From Actinokineospora bangkokensis (GTDB lineage Bacteria; Actinomycetota; Actinomycetes; Mycobacteriales; Pseudonocardiaceae), in the NCBI RefSeq assembly GCF_001940455.1, contig NZ_MKQR01000011.1:186001-250000 (forward strand): a stretch of DNA of 64,000 bases, given 5' to 3'. Positions within the stretch are counted from its first letter, which is position 1. Each line of letters begins with the position of its first letter. Shown in pieces: positions 48,902 through 57,130 of this stretch. Under the pieces are notes generated by a model. The model searched no databases. It was given only the letters and a program-made list of their open reading frames with translations, and had not been told where the DNA came from. The position numbers were made by a program, and so were the translations under genes.

Positions 48902-50197
48902 TCACCGCAGGGCTCCCGGGAGCTTCACCGCGATGCGGCCCACCGCCTTGGCCTTGTCCCACGCACCGGCCGGTTCGACGACGCCGAGGTCGTCGGCCTC
49001 GTCGCAGCGGCGCAGCAGGGCGCGGAAGCTGTCGACGTGGCGGTGCAGCAGGTCGAGGTCGACCGGTTGCGGCTCGGTGGACAGCAGCCCCACCGGGGAG
49101 CTGACCAGGGAGATGGTCGGGATCCCCGCCTGGTGCAGGGGTTCGCCCTCGCCGAACTGGATGAGCGGGCCCGGCTTGGACACCCGCAGCGGGGTCGTGC
49201 CGCTCCAGTGCGCGGCGACCAGGTCGCGCATCGCGGCGGTGGAGGCGTAGAGCAGGTCGGGGGCCACCGCGCCGAGGTGCTCGACGCCGAGCCCGGCGAC
49301 CGCGCGGCCGCGCCACAGCTCGGGGTGGTCGGCCAGCCACCGGCTCGCGGCCTGGCCGTGGTCGCTCACCGCCGGGATGCGCAGGTGCCCGGCGACGAAG
49401 GCGAGCACGACGGTGCGGCGGGGCGGGGTGCGCACCAGGTCGCGCGCCATGGCCAGCATCGCGATGTGCCCGTTCTCCTCCACCTCGTTCGTGCCGTCGG
49501 TGTGCGTCACCACGAGCACGGTCTCCCGCGGCGCGCTGGTGCCCTCGACGACCGTCCACACCGTCTTCATCTCCGCGTCCACCAGGTCGGCGGGCACGTC
49601 CAGCTCGCCGTCACCGGCGACGTCCTCGGTGACGAACACGGCGGGGATGTCCTGGTAGGGCAGGGTGAACGGCACGTACTGGCCACGCGCCGCGTCCTCT
49701 GTGAGCCCCTTCCACACGAACACCACCCCCCGCACGCCCGCGCGCTTGGCGCGGCCCAGGCCCAACCCGGCCAGGGTCGCGGCGATGAGCGGGTGGGCCA
49801 GCGCGCCCCAGGGGGCGCTGCCCTTCCACACCGGCACGATGGCGTCCAAGGGCAGCTCGCGGTTGCGCACGTGCACCACGGCGATCGCGTCGCGCGCCGC
49901 CGACCAGCGCCCGCGCCGCACCCGCACGAGCGGCCCGCGCACCCGGCCCGCGCCCGAGTACGGGAACACCGAGGCGATGGGCACGGCGCGCCCGCCAGCG
50001 GTGAGCCGCGGCGCGGCGGGCGGGTCCCAGCGGGTGAACCGGTGCCGGTCCTCGGCCACCACCAGCCCGGCGCCGCGCAGGTCGGCGGCGATGTGCTCGA
50101 CGAGCGCGGCGTGCTCGGCCGACCCGCTCAGCCGCGGCCCCAGCCGCCGCAGCAGCTCCAGCTCCGCGGCGACCCGCTCCTGGTCGATGGTGCCCAC
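48902..50197 (-). CDS. M28 peptidase-like protein with degraded metal-binding residues
   Basis: 431 residues from GTG with GGAGG 4 nt upstream. The overall M28 layout is visible: a PA-like insert, LVVTHTDGTNEVEENGHIA (where active enzymes have HxD...DN.SG), RRTVVLAFVAGHLR (where the FFGGEE catalytic Glu pair is normal) and AGLGVEHLGA (normally NLDMIG). The Glu-Glu pair is replaced by His-Leu and the last His is not seen, so it is probably non-peptidase or inactive. Divergent from the second hydrolase gene, with the palindrome at 50249 between them. Confidence 0.75.
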   Translation of the reverse strand: MGTIDQERVAAELELLRRLGPRLSGSAEHAALVEHIAADLRGAGLVVAEDRHRFTRWDPPAAPRLTAGGRAVPIASVFPYSGAGRVRGPLVRVRRGRWSAARDAIAVVHVRNRELPLDAIVPVWKGSAPWGALAHPLIAATLAGLGLGRAKRAGVRGVVFVWKGLTEDAARGQYVPFTLPYQDIPAVFVTEDVAGDGELDVPADLVDAEMKTVWTVVEGTSAPRETVLVVTHTDGTNEVEENGHIAMLAMARDLVRTPPRRTVVLAFVAGHLRIPAVSDHGQAASRWLADHPELWRGRAVAGLGVEHLGAVAPDLLYASTAAMRDLVAAHWSGTTPLRVSKPGPLIQFGEGEPLHQAGIPTISLVSSPVGLLSTEPQPVDLDLLHRHVDSFRALLRRCDEADDLGVVEPAGAWDKAKAVGRIAVKLPGALR

Positions 50198-50248
50198 ATG
50201 GCCTCCCGATCGGTTGACATCCGCCCCACCAGCCCCCATGCTCGTCAG

Positions 50249-50264
50249 CCTAACGAGTGTTAGG
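50249..50264. promoter_or_regulatory. Palindrome in divergent promoter, matches site at 45517
   Basis: CCTAACG-AG-TGTTAGG, 7-2-7 with one mismatch, right before the GGGAGGA Shine-Dalgarno of the alpha/beta hydrolase and 52 bp from the M28-like start. Likely bound by the TetR encoded just downstream of the hydrolase. Confidence 0.7.
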
Positions 50265-50277
50265 GAGGATTTCACCG

Positions 50278-51078
50278 ATGAAACTCCGCGCCCTGCTGCT
50301 GGCCACCGCGACGATGGCCGCGGCCCTGGTCGCCACCACACCCCCGGCCCAGGCGGTCGCCCCGTCGTGGTCGGCCCCCGGCCCCTACGCCGTGACCGTC
50401 GAGATCGGCCTGGTCACCACCGTCTACCGGCCCGCGCGCATGCAGGGCAGGCACCCGGTCATCATCTGGGGCAACGGCACCGGCGGGATCCCCGGCGTCT
50501 ACACCGGCCTGCTGCGGCACCTGGCCTCGCACGGGTTCATCGTCGCCGCGGCCAACACCCCGATGTCGAACTCCGGGCTCGAGATGCTGGCGGGCGCGGC
50601 GTGGCTGCGCGCGGAGGACTCCCGGCGCGGCAGCGCCTACTACGGCCACGTCGACATCGAGCACGTGGGCGCGGCGGGGCACTCCCAGGGCGGCGCCGGG
50701 GCCATCGTCGCGGGCGCCGACCCGCTGGTGGACACCACCGTGGCGCTGGAGCCGGGCCCGCTGGCCGACCCGGCGAAGCTGCACGGGCCCGCGCTGTACC
50801 TGGCGGGCTCGGAGGACACCATCGTCAACCCGGACCTGCTGGTGAAGCCCCTCTACGCGCGGACGACGCAGGTCCCGGCGGTCTACGCGGAACTGGCCGG
50901 GGCCGACCACTTCACCCCGCTGCCCGACGGCGGGGGCTTCCGCGGCGTCATCACGGCGTGGTTCCGGTACAACTTGTCGGGTGACCAGCAAGCCGCGGCC
51001 GAGTTCACCACCCCGTGCGGGCTCTGCACCTCCCCGGGGTGGACCGAGGTCGACCGCAACGCCCTCGCCGGGGGCTGA
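50278..51078 (+). CDS. Secreted alpha/beta hydrolase (cutinase/lipase-like)
   Basis: 266 residues. Signal peptide about 1-27. Alpha/beta hydrolase with oxyanion region WGNGTGGIPGVYTG, nucleophile GHSQGGAG (Ser about 136), acid in AGSEDTIVNP and His in GADHFTPL. It is more distantly related to the polyester hydrolase at 47785. A C-terminal PCGLC pair may form a disulfide. Secreted esterase or lipase. TetR gene follows 43 bp downstream, in the same operon. Confidence 0.88.
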   Translation: MKLRALLLATATMAAALVATTPPAQAVAPSWSAPGPYAVTVEIGLVTTVYRPARMQGRHPVIIWGNGTGGIPGVYTGLLRHLASHGFIVAAANTPMSNSGLEMLAGAAWLRAEDSRRGSAYYGHVDIEHVGAAGHSQGGAGAIVAGADPLVDTTVALEPGPLADPAKLHGPALYLAGSEDTIVNPDLLVKPLYARTTQVPAVYAELAGADHFTPLPDGGGFRGVITAWFRYNLSGDQQAAAEFTTPCGLCTSPGWTEVDRNALAGG

Positions 51079-51121
51079 CGGGCGCTCGCGGGACTTCACC
51101 GCGCTGGCCAGGGTCCGCGCG

Positions 51122-51724
51122 GTGGAGCCCGTGCTGCCCCCGGGCAACGGCACCGGCACCGAGCTGCGCATCCTGCTGGAGTCGCTGCGGCTGTTCGCCC
51201 ACCAGGGCTACCCGGCCACCAGCACCCGGCAGATCGCGGCGGCGGTGGGCATCCGGGCCCCGAGCATCTACGAGCACTTCCCGTCCAAGGAGCACATCCT
51301 CGCCCGGCTCGTGCTGATCGGGCACCGCGACCTGCACGCCGCGTTCGAGCGGACCCTGTCCGCGTGCGACCCGGACGACCCGGTGGCGCAGGTGCGCGAG
51401 CTGACCAGGACGCACGTGCTGACGCACGTGACGCACCCGCTGCTGGCGATCGTCACCAACGACGAGATGCACCACCTGTCCCCCGAACTGGCGGCGGAGG
51501 CGCTGGAGCTGCGGCGGCGCTCGGAGGTCATGGCCACCGGGGCCGGGGCCAGGGGGGTGGCGGCGGGCCTGTTCGCCCCGACCGACGCGGTGGTCACCGC
51601 CGCGGCGATCGCCAGCATGGGGGTCCGGGCGCCCTACTGGTTCGTGCCGACCGACGACTACGGCCCCGCCGACCTGGCCGACAGCTACGCCAACCTGGCC
51701 GTGCGGATGCTGCGCCCGTCCTGA
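51122..51724 (+). CDS. TetR-family transcriptional regulator
   Basis: About 200 residues from GTG 51122; GTG 51131 is an alternative and no good Shine-Dalgarno separates them. HTH: STRQIAAAVGIRAPSIYEHFPSKEHIL (two halves). C-terminal ligand domain with THVTHPLLAIVTNDEMHHL, similar to TetR proteins that regulate fatty-acid or lipid genes. In one transcript with the upstream hydrolase; probable repressor through the CCTAACG-type palindromes. Confidence 0.88.
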   Translation: MEPVLPPGNGTGTELRILLESLRLFAHQGYPATSTRQIAAAVGIRAPSIYEHFPSKEHILARLVLIGHRDLHAAFERTLSACDPDDPVAQVRELTRTHVLTHVTHPLLAIVTNDEMHHLSPELAAEALELRRRSEVMATGAGARGVAAGLFAPTDAVVTAAAIASMGVRAPYWFVPTDDYGPADLADSYANLAVRMLRPS

Positions 51725-51760
51725 CCCGCGCGCCCGCCCCGGGGCCTGTCCTAGGCCCGG

Positions 51761-52204
51761 TCAGCGCGCGCGGTCGAACTGGTCCAGCGCGGCGTCGAGG
51801 TCGGGCAGGGCGAGCACGCGCTCGACGGCACCGCAGGCGTCGATGGCCCGCCGCGCCGACCCGCCCGCGGGCGCCACCACCAGCGCCCAGCCGCCCGCCT
51901 CCACCGCCGCCGAGCGCACCGCCAGCAGCAGGTTCACCCCGGCGACGCCGAAGAAGCCCGCCCCGGTCAGGTCCACCACCAGGGAGGTGATCCGCCGCCA
52001 CGGCCACAGCACGCCGTCGGCGGGGTCGGCGCGCAGGGGGTCGCGGCCGCGGGTCAGCGACACCGCGGGGGCGCCGATCGGCTCCCCGATCCGGTCCACC
52101 GCCCCGAGCAGCACGGCCCGCCAGCGGGGTGCGGTCGCCATGTCCACATCACCGGTGACGCCCACCACGAGCCTGGTACCCACTGCCACGACTTCATCAC
52201 GCAT
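51761..52204 (-). CDS. Atypical STAS-domain protein (anti-anti-sigma-like)
   Basis: 147 residues. The fold is clear: LVVGVTGDVDMATAPRWRAVLL at the start, SLVVDLTGAGFFGVAGVNLLL in the core and AIDACGAVERVLALPDLDAAL at the end, as in anti-sigma factor antagonists. In the core the usual FxDSSG with phosphorylatable Ser is FFGVAG, so phospho-switching is lost, and a ~25-residue insertion precedes it. The SpoIIE-type phosphatase 1.2 kb away would suit a regular STAS partner, but this one lacks the target Ser. Confidence 0.82.
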   Translation of the reverse strand: MRDEVVAVGTRLVVGVTGDVDMATAPRWRAVLLGAVDRIGEPIGAPAVSLTRGRDPLRADPADGVLWPWRRITSLVVDLTGAGFFGVAGVNLLLAVRSAAVEAGGWALVVAPAGGSARRAIDACGAVERVLALPDLDAALDQFDRAR

Positions 52205-52720
52205 GGCGCACCTACCACCGGTATCCGAGTTGTCGGTGACAATTCTGCGCGGTGCACGACCCCGGGTGCAAGCGTTCCCAGACCGCGGTTCCCGAGGGCG
52301 GACGGCGAGAACCGCCTGCGTGGTGGGTGCCTGCGGGACGGGCGGTCCCGCGGCGAATCCCCACTGGACGGACGACCGGCAGAACAGTTGAAGATTCGAC
52401 ATCACCCTGTTGGCGATCACCCGCGCCGACCGGGCGCGGATCCGCCGACCAGACGGGGAATCCTCCACCACAGCCGCACCAGGTGTGAGGACGGACACCC
52501 CCCGGGACGAGGTGCCGCAGGGACCGGTCACGCCGCCTCCCGTCAGGTGCCGACCGCGCGGGCGAGGGGCGATCAGCCCGTTGTCACCCTTCGACAGCCG
52601 CCCCTCACGCACATTTCCCGTTCGGACAAGTTCGCGCCGGACAATTGCCCGGAACGCCCCGCGCGTGCTTCGCTCCAGCTCTAGGAACACCGATGTTCCC
52701 AAGGAGAAGGAGTTTCACGA
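52205..52720. other. 516-bp intergenic region
   Basis: No supportable gene. It contains two inverted repeats: TTGTC-GGT-GACAA (52230-52242), just upstream of the STAS gene, and the perfect GGAACA-CCGA-TGTTCC (52684-52699), just before the Shine-Dalgarno AAGGAGAAGGAG of the secreted protein gene. The stretch 52610-52665 is AT-richer and probably holds the promoter for the secreted protein. The reading frame that continues upstream of the STAS gene on the minus strand has no coding character. Confidence 0.5.
52684..52699. promoter_or_regulatory. Perfect inverted repeat in the leader of the secreted protein gene
   Basis: GGAACA-CCGA-TGTTCC, 6-4-6, directly before the ribosome binding site at about 52702-52712. 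It could be an operator or a small leader hairpin that affects translation. Confidence 0.45.
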
Positions 52721-53326
52721 ATGCGTGCTCGGAACAAGCGGGCGGCCGTCGTCGCCGTCGCCGGAGCGGCCGCCGTCGGGGCGCTGTTCGCCACCGCCGC
52801 CCCGTCCACCGCGGCGACCGTGCGGCTGAGCTACGCCGCCACGGGGTCCACCGCCCTGACCGGCCTGGGGGCCACGCTGCCGCTCGGGCCGGGCACCGCC
52901 ACGGTCGAGGGCGACCTGCAGCAGGGCGCCATCACCGGGTCGGTGGACCTGCCCGAGAGCAGGACGAAGTTCCTGCTCGGCGGCTTCCTCGACACCCACG
53001 CGAAGGTGAAGGTCACCCCCACCACCCCGCTCACCGGCACCATCAAGGCCGGTGTCGTGGACGTCAGCGGTCAGTTCCAGGTGCAGATCACCGAGGTCGG
53101 CCACTTCGACATCGGCATCCCCCTGCAGAACTGCAAGACCACCGAGCCGGTCACCATCGCGCTCAAGTCCGGGGCGGGCTTCAACCCCAGCACCGGCGGC
53201 ACCCTGACCGGCACCTACAAGCTGCCCCGCTTCGCGGACTGCTTCGTCGACACCGAGATCATCAACCTGCTCGTCGTCGGCAAGGACAACACCATCTCCA
53301 TCGACCTCAAGGGCGACAACCGCTAG
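52721..53326 (+). CDS. Secreted protein of unknown function
   Basis: 201 residues. A basic N-terminus (MRARNKRAAVV) and hydrophobic core form a signal peptide of about 32 residues (ending STAA). The mature part is beta-rich, Thr/Gly-rich, with two cysteines (LQNCKTT, ADCFVDT). It resembles uncharacterised secreted actinobacterial proteins; no catalytic motif seen. The strong Shine-Dalgarno, dedicated 5' region and terminator suggest a well-expressed single gene. Confidence 0.75.
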   Translation: MRARNKRAAVVAVAGAAAVGALFATAAPSTAATVRLSYAATGSTALTGLGATLPLGPGTATVEGDLQQGAITGSVDLPESRTKFLLGGFLDTHAKVKVTPTTPLTGTIKAGVVDVSGQFQVQITEVGHFDIGIPLQNCKTTEPVTIALKSGAGFNPSTGGTLTGTYKLPRFADCFVDTEIINLLVVGKDNTISIDLKGDNR

Positions 53327-53357
53327 CCGGTCCGGACCACCCCGGGCAGCGGCAGGC

Positions 53358-53397
53358 GCGGGCCCGATCCCCCGCCCGGAAGGGGGATCGGGCCCGC
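53358..53397 (+). terminator. Terminator of the secreted protein gene
   Basis: A perfect 16-bp stem GCGGGCCCGATCCCCC (53358-53373) with its complement (53382-53397) and an 8-nt loop, 31 bp after the stop. Confidence 0.9.
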
Positions 53398-53456
53398 ACC
53401 CGCGCGGGCGCGCGTCGCCGGCGCGCGGGTGCGCCGGGTGCCTCTAGGCTCCAGGG

Positions 53457-54677
53457 ATGAGCGCTGAGCGGCCCTCGTGGCAGGCGGTCTTCTCCGAGGC
53501 GCTGGACCGCGCGCACCTGGCGACCCCGGAGCAGGTGGTCGCGCTGGTCGACGACGCCGCAGCGTCGCTGGGGGTGGCCGTCGAGGTCTACCTGACCGAC
53601 CTGGGGCAGCGCGAACTGCGACCGGTGCGCGACCTGGGCGGGGCACCGCTGGACGCGGAGGGCTCCCCCGGCGGGCACGCCTTCACCCGGGTCGAGATCA
53701 CCGCGGTGCGCGACGGCGACCGGGCCGCGCTGTGGGTGCCCGTGCTCGACGGCACCGAGCGGCTGGGGGTGGCGCGGGTGGCCCTGCCCGCGGGGACCGA
53801 CCCGGCGGACCCGGACGTGCGCAGGCACGGCTGGACGCTGGCCAGCCTCATCGCGCACCTGGTGGTGAGCAAGCAGCACTACGGCGACCGGTTCCACCGG
53901 GTGCGGCGCGCGAAGCCGCTGTCGGTGGCCTCCGAGCTGCTGTGGCAGTTGCTGCCGCCCGCGGTGTTCGCCTGCGACCGGGCCGTGGTCGCCGCGCTGA
54001 TGGAGCCCTACGACCAGGTGGGCGGTGACGGCTACGACTACGCCGTCGACGACGACCACGCCTACGTCGCGGTGTTCGACGCGATGGGCCACGACCTGCC
54101 CGCCGGGCTGACCACCTCGATCGCGCTGGCCGCCACCCGCAACGCCCGCCGCTCGGGGGCGGGCCTGCTCGCCGCGGCGGACCTGGCCGACAGGAACATC
54201 GCCGGGCACCGCCAGGGCGCGCTGATGCCGTTCGCCACCGCGTTCCTGGCCCGGTTGGACCTGGAGACCGGGGAGCTGGAACACCTCAGCGCCGGGCACC
54301 CGCCGCCCGCGGTGGTGCGCGACGGCCGGGTGGTGCGCATGCTGGAGGGCGGCGGCCGGACCCCGCTCGGGATGGGCCCGCCCTCGGGTCCCCCGACCAG
54401 CACGAGCACCACCCGGCTCGAACCCGGCGACCGGGTGCTGTTCTACACCGACGGCGTCACCGAGGCCCGCGACCCGCACGGCGTCGAGTTCGGCCTCGAC
54501 CGGCTCGCGGAGCTGATCGAGCACCACGAGCGCGCGGGCCTGCCCGCGCCGGAGACACTGCGCCGCGTCATGCGCGCCGTCCTCGACCACCAGCACGGCA
54601 AACTCCAGGACGACGCGACCCTGCTGATGCTGGAGTGGACGACCACCGGGCAGGCGCGCCTGCTGCCCGAGCCATGA
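53457..54677 (+). CDS. PP2C-type (SpoIIE-like) serine/threonine phosphatase with GAF-like sensor
   Basis: 406 residues. The N-terminal half (about 1-150) resembles a GAF sensor domain. The C-terminal half is the SpoIIE/PP2C domain with metal-binding Asps in GGDGYDY, VFDAMGHDLPAG, FYTDGVTEAR and QDDATLLML. Such enzymes dephosphorylate anti-anti-sigma (STAS) proteins and so control sigma factors. No RsbW-like kinase or normal STAS protein is next to it; the nearest STAS gene has lost its phospho-Ser. Confidence 0.9.
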   Translation: MSAERPSWQAVFSEALDRAHLATPEQVVALVDDAAASLGVAVEVYLTDLGQRELRPVRDLGGAPLDAEGSPGGHAFTRVEITAVRDGDRAALWVPVLDGTERLGVARVALPAGTDPADPDVRRHGWTLASLIAHLVVSKQHYGDRFHRVRRAKPLSVASELLWQLLPPAVFACDRAVVAALMEPYDQVGGDGYDYAVDDDHAYVAVFDAMGHDLPAGLTTSIALAATRNARRSGAGLLAAADLADRNIAGHRQGALMPFATAFLARLDLETGELEHLSAGHPPPAVVRDGRVVRMLEGGGRTPLGMGPPSGPPTSTSTTRLEPGDRVLFYTDGVTEARDPHGVEFGLDRLAELIEHHERAGLPAPETLRRVMRAVLDHQHGKLQDDATLLMLEWTTTGQARLLPEP

Positions 54678-54715
54678 CAGCGGTTCCTGTCGGTGGGCGC
54701 CGCTACGGTTCCGGT

Positions 54716-55228
54716 GTGGACGAGAACACCTTCTGGTCGCTGGTCGACCGCGCCCGGCAGTCCGATCCCGACGAGGTCGGGGAGGCCTTGGAAGTGGTGC
54801 TGCGGGACGTGGGCACCGCGGACCTGGTCTCCTTCGAGCAGACCTACCACCGCGTCGCCGCCCGCGCCTACACCTGGGAGGTCTGGGGCGCGGCGTACGT
54901 GGCGATGGGCGGCTGCTCGGACGACAGCTTCGACTACTTCCGCGCCTGGCTGGTCGGCCGCGGCGAGGACGCCTTCCACCGCGTCGTGGCCGACCCCGAT
55001 TCCCTGGCCGACCTCGTCGCGGGCTCGGGGGACGCCGGAGATCCCGAGGACTGGATGGAGGACGAAGCACTCCTGGGCGCCGCCGACACCGTCCACGAGG
55101 ATCGCACCGGCGACCACATCACCTTCACCGAACCCCTGCCGGACCCGGACCTGGGCGAGGAGTGGGACTTCGACGACGAGCCCGAGATGCGCCGCCGCTA
55201 CCCGCGCCTGGCCGCCCAGTTCCTCTGA
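54716..55228 (+). CDS. DUF4240 family protein
   Basis: 170 residues from GTG. The N-terminal motif MDENTFWSLVDRAR and the W-GAAYVAMGGCSDDSFDYFRAWLVGRG segment are the DUF4240 hallmark. Cytoplasmic and acidic, function unknown; relatives are often linked to contact-dependent or immunity-like genes, but no toxin partner is seen here. It starts 38 bp after the phosphatase and converges with the VOC gene. Confidence 0.85.
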   Translation: MDENTFWSLVDRARQSDPDEVGEALEVVLRDVGTADLVSFEQTYHRVAARAYTWEVWGAAYVAMGGCSDDSFDYFRAWLVGRGEDAFHRVVADPDSLADLVAGSGDAGDPEDWMEDEALLGAADTVHEDRTGDHITFTEPLPDPDLGEEWDFDDEPEMRRRYPRLAAQFL

Positions 55229-55250
55229 CCGCTCCCGGCGGTCGCCGGGC

Positions 55251-55940
55251 TCAGCGCAGGTGGAACTCGTTGCCGTCCGGGTCCACCAGGGTGGCGGCGC
55301 CCGCCTCCTCGGTGCGGGCGGTGGCGCCGAGGGCGACGAGCCGGGCGAGTTCGGTGGGGAGGTCGGTGTCGAGCGGGGCGAGGTCGAAGCGGACCCGGTC
55401 GCGGCCCACCCGGGGGTCCAGCGGCGGGCCACCCCAGGTGATCTTGGTGCCGCCGCGCGGGGAGCGGATGGCGGTCTCCTCGCCCTGGTCCCACACCAGC
55501 GGCCAGTCCAGCGCGGCCTGCCAGAACAGGCCGACCGCGCGGGTGCCGTCGCAGGCGAGCGCGCCCACGGGGCCGCAGTCGGCGAGGAACTGGTTGCCCG
55601 CCTCGATGACGCAGAACTCGTTGCCCTCGGGGTCCGCGAGCACCACGTGCTGCTCGTCCGGGCGCTGGCCGATGTCGACGTGCCCACCGCCGAGCGCGAT
55701 CGCCTTCTCGACCGTGGCCCGCTGGTCGTCCGGGGTGGCGCTGGTGAGGTCGAAGTGCATGCGGTTCTTGGTGGCCTTGGGGTCACGCGCCCGGGTGAAC
55801 CGCAGGCCGAACCCGGTGTCGTCGGTGGGGGTCAGCTCACCGCGCCCGGTGGTCTCCCACCCGAGCAGCGCTGCCCAGAACCGGGCAAGACCCGCGGGGT
55901 CATGGGCGTCGACGCACAGCGCGCGCAGCACGCAAGCCAT
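55251..55940 (-). CDS. Tandem VOC (glyoxalase/bleomycin-resistance-like) protein
   Basis: 229 residues with two vicinal-oxygen-chelate modules (about 1-115 and 118-229), each ending in a DPEGNEF or DPDGNEFHL motif. The second starts after GNQFLADCG. Members can be binding proteins, metalloenzymes or resistance proteins. No function can be given. Lies head-on to the DUF4240 gene. Confidence 0.85.
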   Translation of the reverse strand: MACVLRALCVDAHDPAGLARFWAALLGWETTGRGELTPTDDTGFGLRFTRARDPKATKNRMHFDLTSATPDDQRATVEKAIALGGGHVDIGQRPDEQHVVLADPEGNEFCVIEAGNQFLADCGPVGALACDGTRAVGLFWQAALDWPLVWDQGEETAIRSPRGGTKITWGGPPLDPRVGRDRVRFDLAPLDTDLPTELARLVALGATARTEEAGAATLVDPDGNEFHLR

Positions 55941-56065
55941 CCCGCGCACCTCCCCTCCGGCGGTCAGGAGCCGACCGTAGCCACCGGGGCAGGCGCGGGC
56001 CACCGCATTTCGGCGGACCCGGGCGCGGCGACGCCGTGGCGAGGTCCGCCACGGCGTCGTGGTCG

Positions 56066-57088
56066 TCAGCGCCAGCCGAGGGCCGGGGCGACGTGGGTGA
56101 GGACGTCGGCCAGCACGTGCGCGTTGTACTCCACGCCGAGCTGGTTGGGGATGGTCAGCAGCAGCGTGTCCGCGGCCTCGACCGCCTCGTCCTCCTTGAG
56201 CGCGCGCACCAGCTCCTCCGGCTCGCCCGCGTAGGAGCGGCCGAAGATGGCCCGGGTGCTCTCGTCGATCATGCCGACCTGGTCGCGGGAGTGGCGGTCG
56301 CGGCCGAAGTAGGCGCGGTCGAGGTCGGTGGTGATCGGGAAGATGCTCCGGCTGACCGACACGCGCGGCTCGCGGGCGTGCCCGGCCGCCTTCCACGCCT
56401 CGCGGTAGGCCTCGATCTGCTTGCGCTGCTGGACGTGCAGCGGCTCGCCGGACTCGTCGGTCTTCAGCGTGGAGCTCTGCAGGTTCATGCCCAGCTCGGC
56501 CGCCCACACCCCGGTGGCGTTGGAGCTCGACCCCCACCAGATCCGCTCGCGCAGGCCCTCGGAGTGCGGCTCGACGCGCAGCAGGCCGGGCGGGTTGGCG
56601 AACATCGGGCGCGGGTTGGGCTCGGCGAACCCCTCGCCCTCGATCACCTTGAGGAACACCTCGGCGTGCGCGCGGGCCATGTCGGCGTCGGTCTGGCCCT
56701 CGGCGGGGGCGTAGCCGAAGTAGCGCCACCCGTCGATGACCTGCTCGGGTGACCCCCGGCTGATGCCCAGCTGCAACCGGCCGCCGGAGATGAGGTCCGC
56801 CGCCCCGGCCTCCTCGGCCATGTACAGCGGGTTCTCGTAGCGCATGTCGATCACGCCGGTGCCCAGCTCGATGGTCGAGGTGCGCGCCCCGATCGCCGAC
56901 AGCAGCGGGAACGGGCTCCCGGCCTGGCGGGCGAAGTGGTGCACCCGGAAGTAGGCCCCGTCGACGCCCAGCTCCTCGGCCGCGACCGCGAGGTCGATCG
57001 ACTGGTGCAGGAAGTCGGCGGCCGACCGGGTCCCGGAGTGCCCTTCCGGCGACCAGTGCCCGAACGAGAGGAAACCAATCTTCTTCAC
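56066..57088 (-). CDS. Luciferase-like (LLM) monooxygenase
   Basis: 340 residues. Typical segments: KIGFLSFGHWSPEGHSGTRS, LGVDGAYFRVHHFARQ, LGTGVIDMRYENPLYMAEEA and LISGGRLQLGISRGSPEQVIDG (in two parts). Belongs to the FMN-dependent LLM group with the conserved ISGGRLQLG barrel strand; oxidises an unknown substrate. A WYL-type regulator gene lies 42 bp upstream on the same strand. Confidence 0.9.
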   Translation of the reverse strand: MKKIGFLSFGHWSPEGHSGTRSAADFLHQSIDLAVAAEELGVDGAYFRVHHFARQAGSPFPLLSAIGARTSTIELGTGVIDMRYENPLYMAEEAGAADLISGGRLQLGISRGSPEQVIDGWRYFGYAPAEGQTDADMARAHAEVFLKVIEGEGFAEPNPRPMFANPPGLLRVEPHSEGLRERIWWGSSSNATGVWAAELGMNLQSSTLKTDESGEPLHVQQRKQIEAYREAWKAAGHAREPRVSVSRSIFPITTDLDRAYFGRDRHSRDQVGMIDESTRAIFGRSYAGEPEELVRALKEDEAVEAADTLLLTIPNQLGVEYNAHVLADVLTHVAPALGWR

Positions 57089-57130
57089 ACCCGTGCAAGC
57101 GCCCGGGCCCGCCGTTTGATTCCCGCCCGA

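Noticed and set aside
51735-51760. GGGGCCTGTCCTAGGCCC as a further MITE end
   Set aside because: Shares only the CCTGTCCTAGG word with the element at 20.8 kb and has no partner repeat; probably a short terminator-like repeat.
52205-52702. Upstream extension of the STAS reading frame by 166 residues
   Set aside because: No ribosome binding site, Arg-rich composition without domain, and STAS homology starts at ATG 52204.
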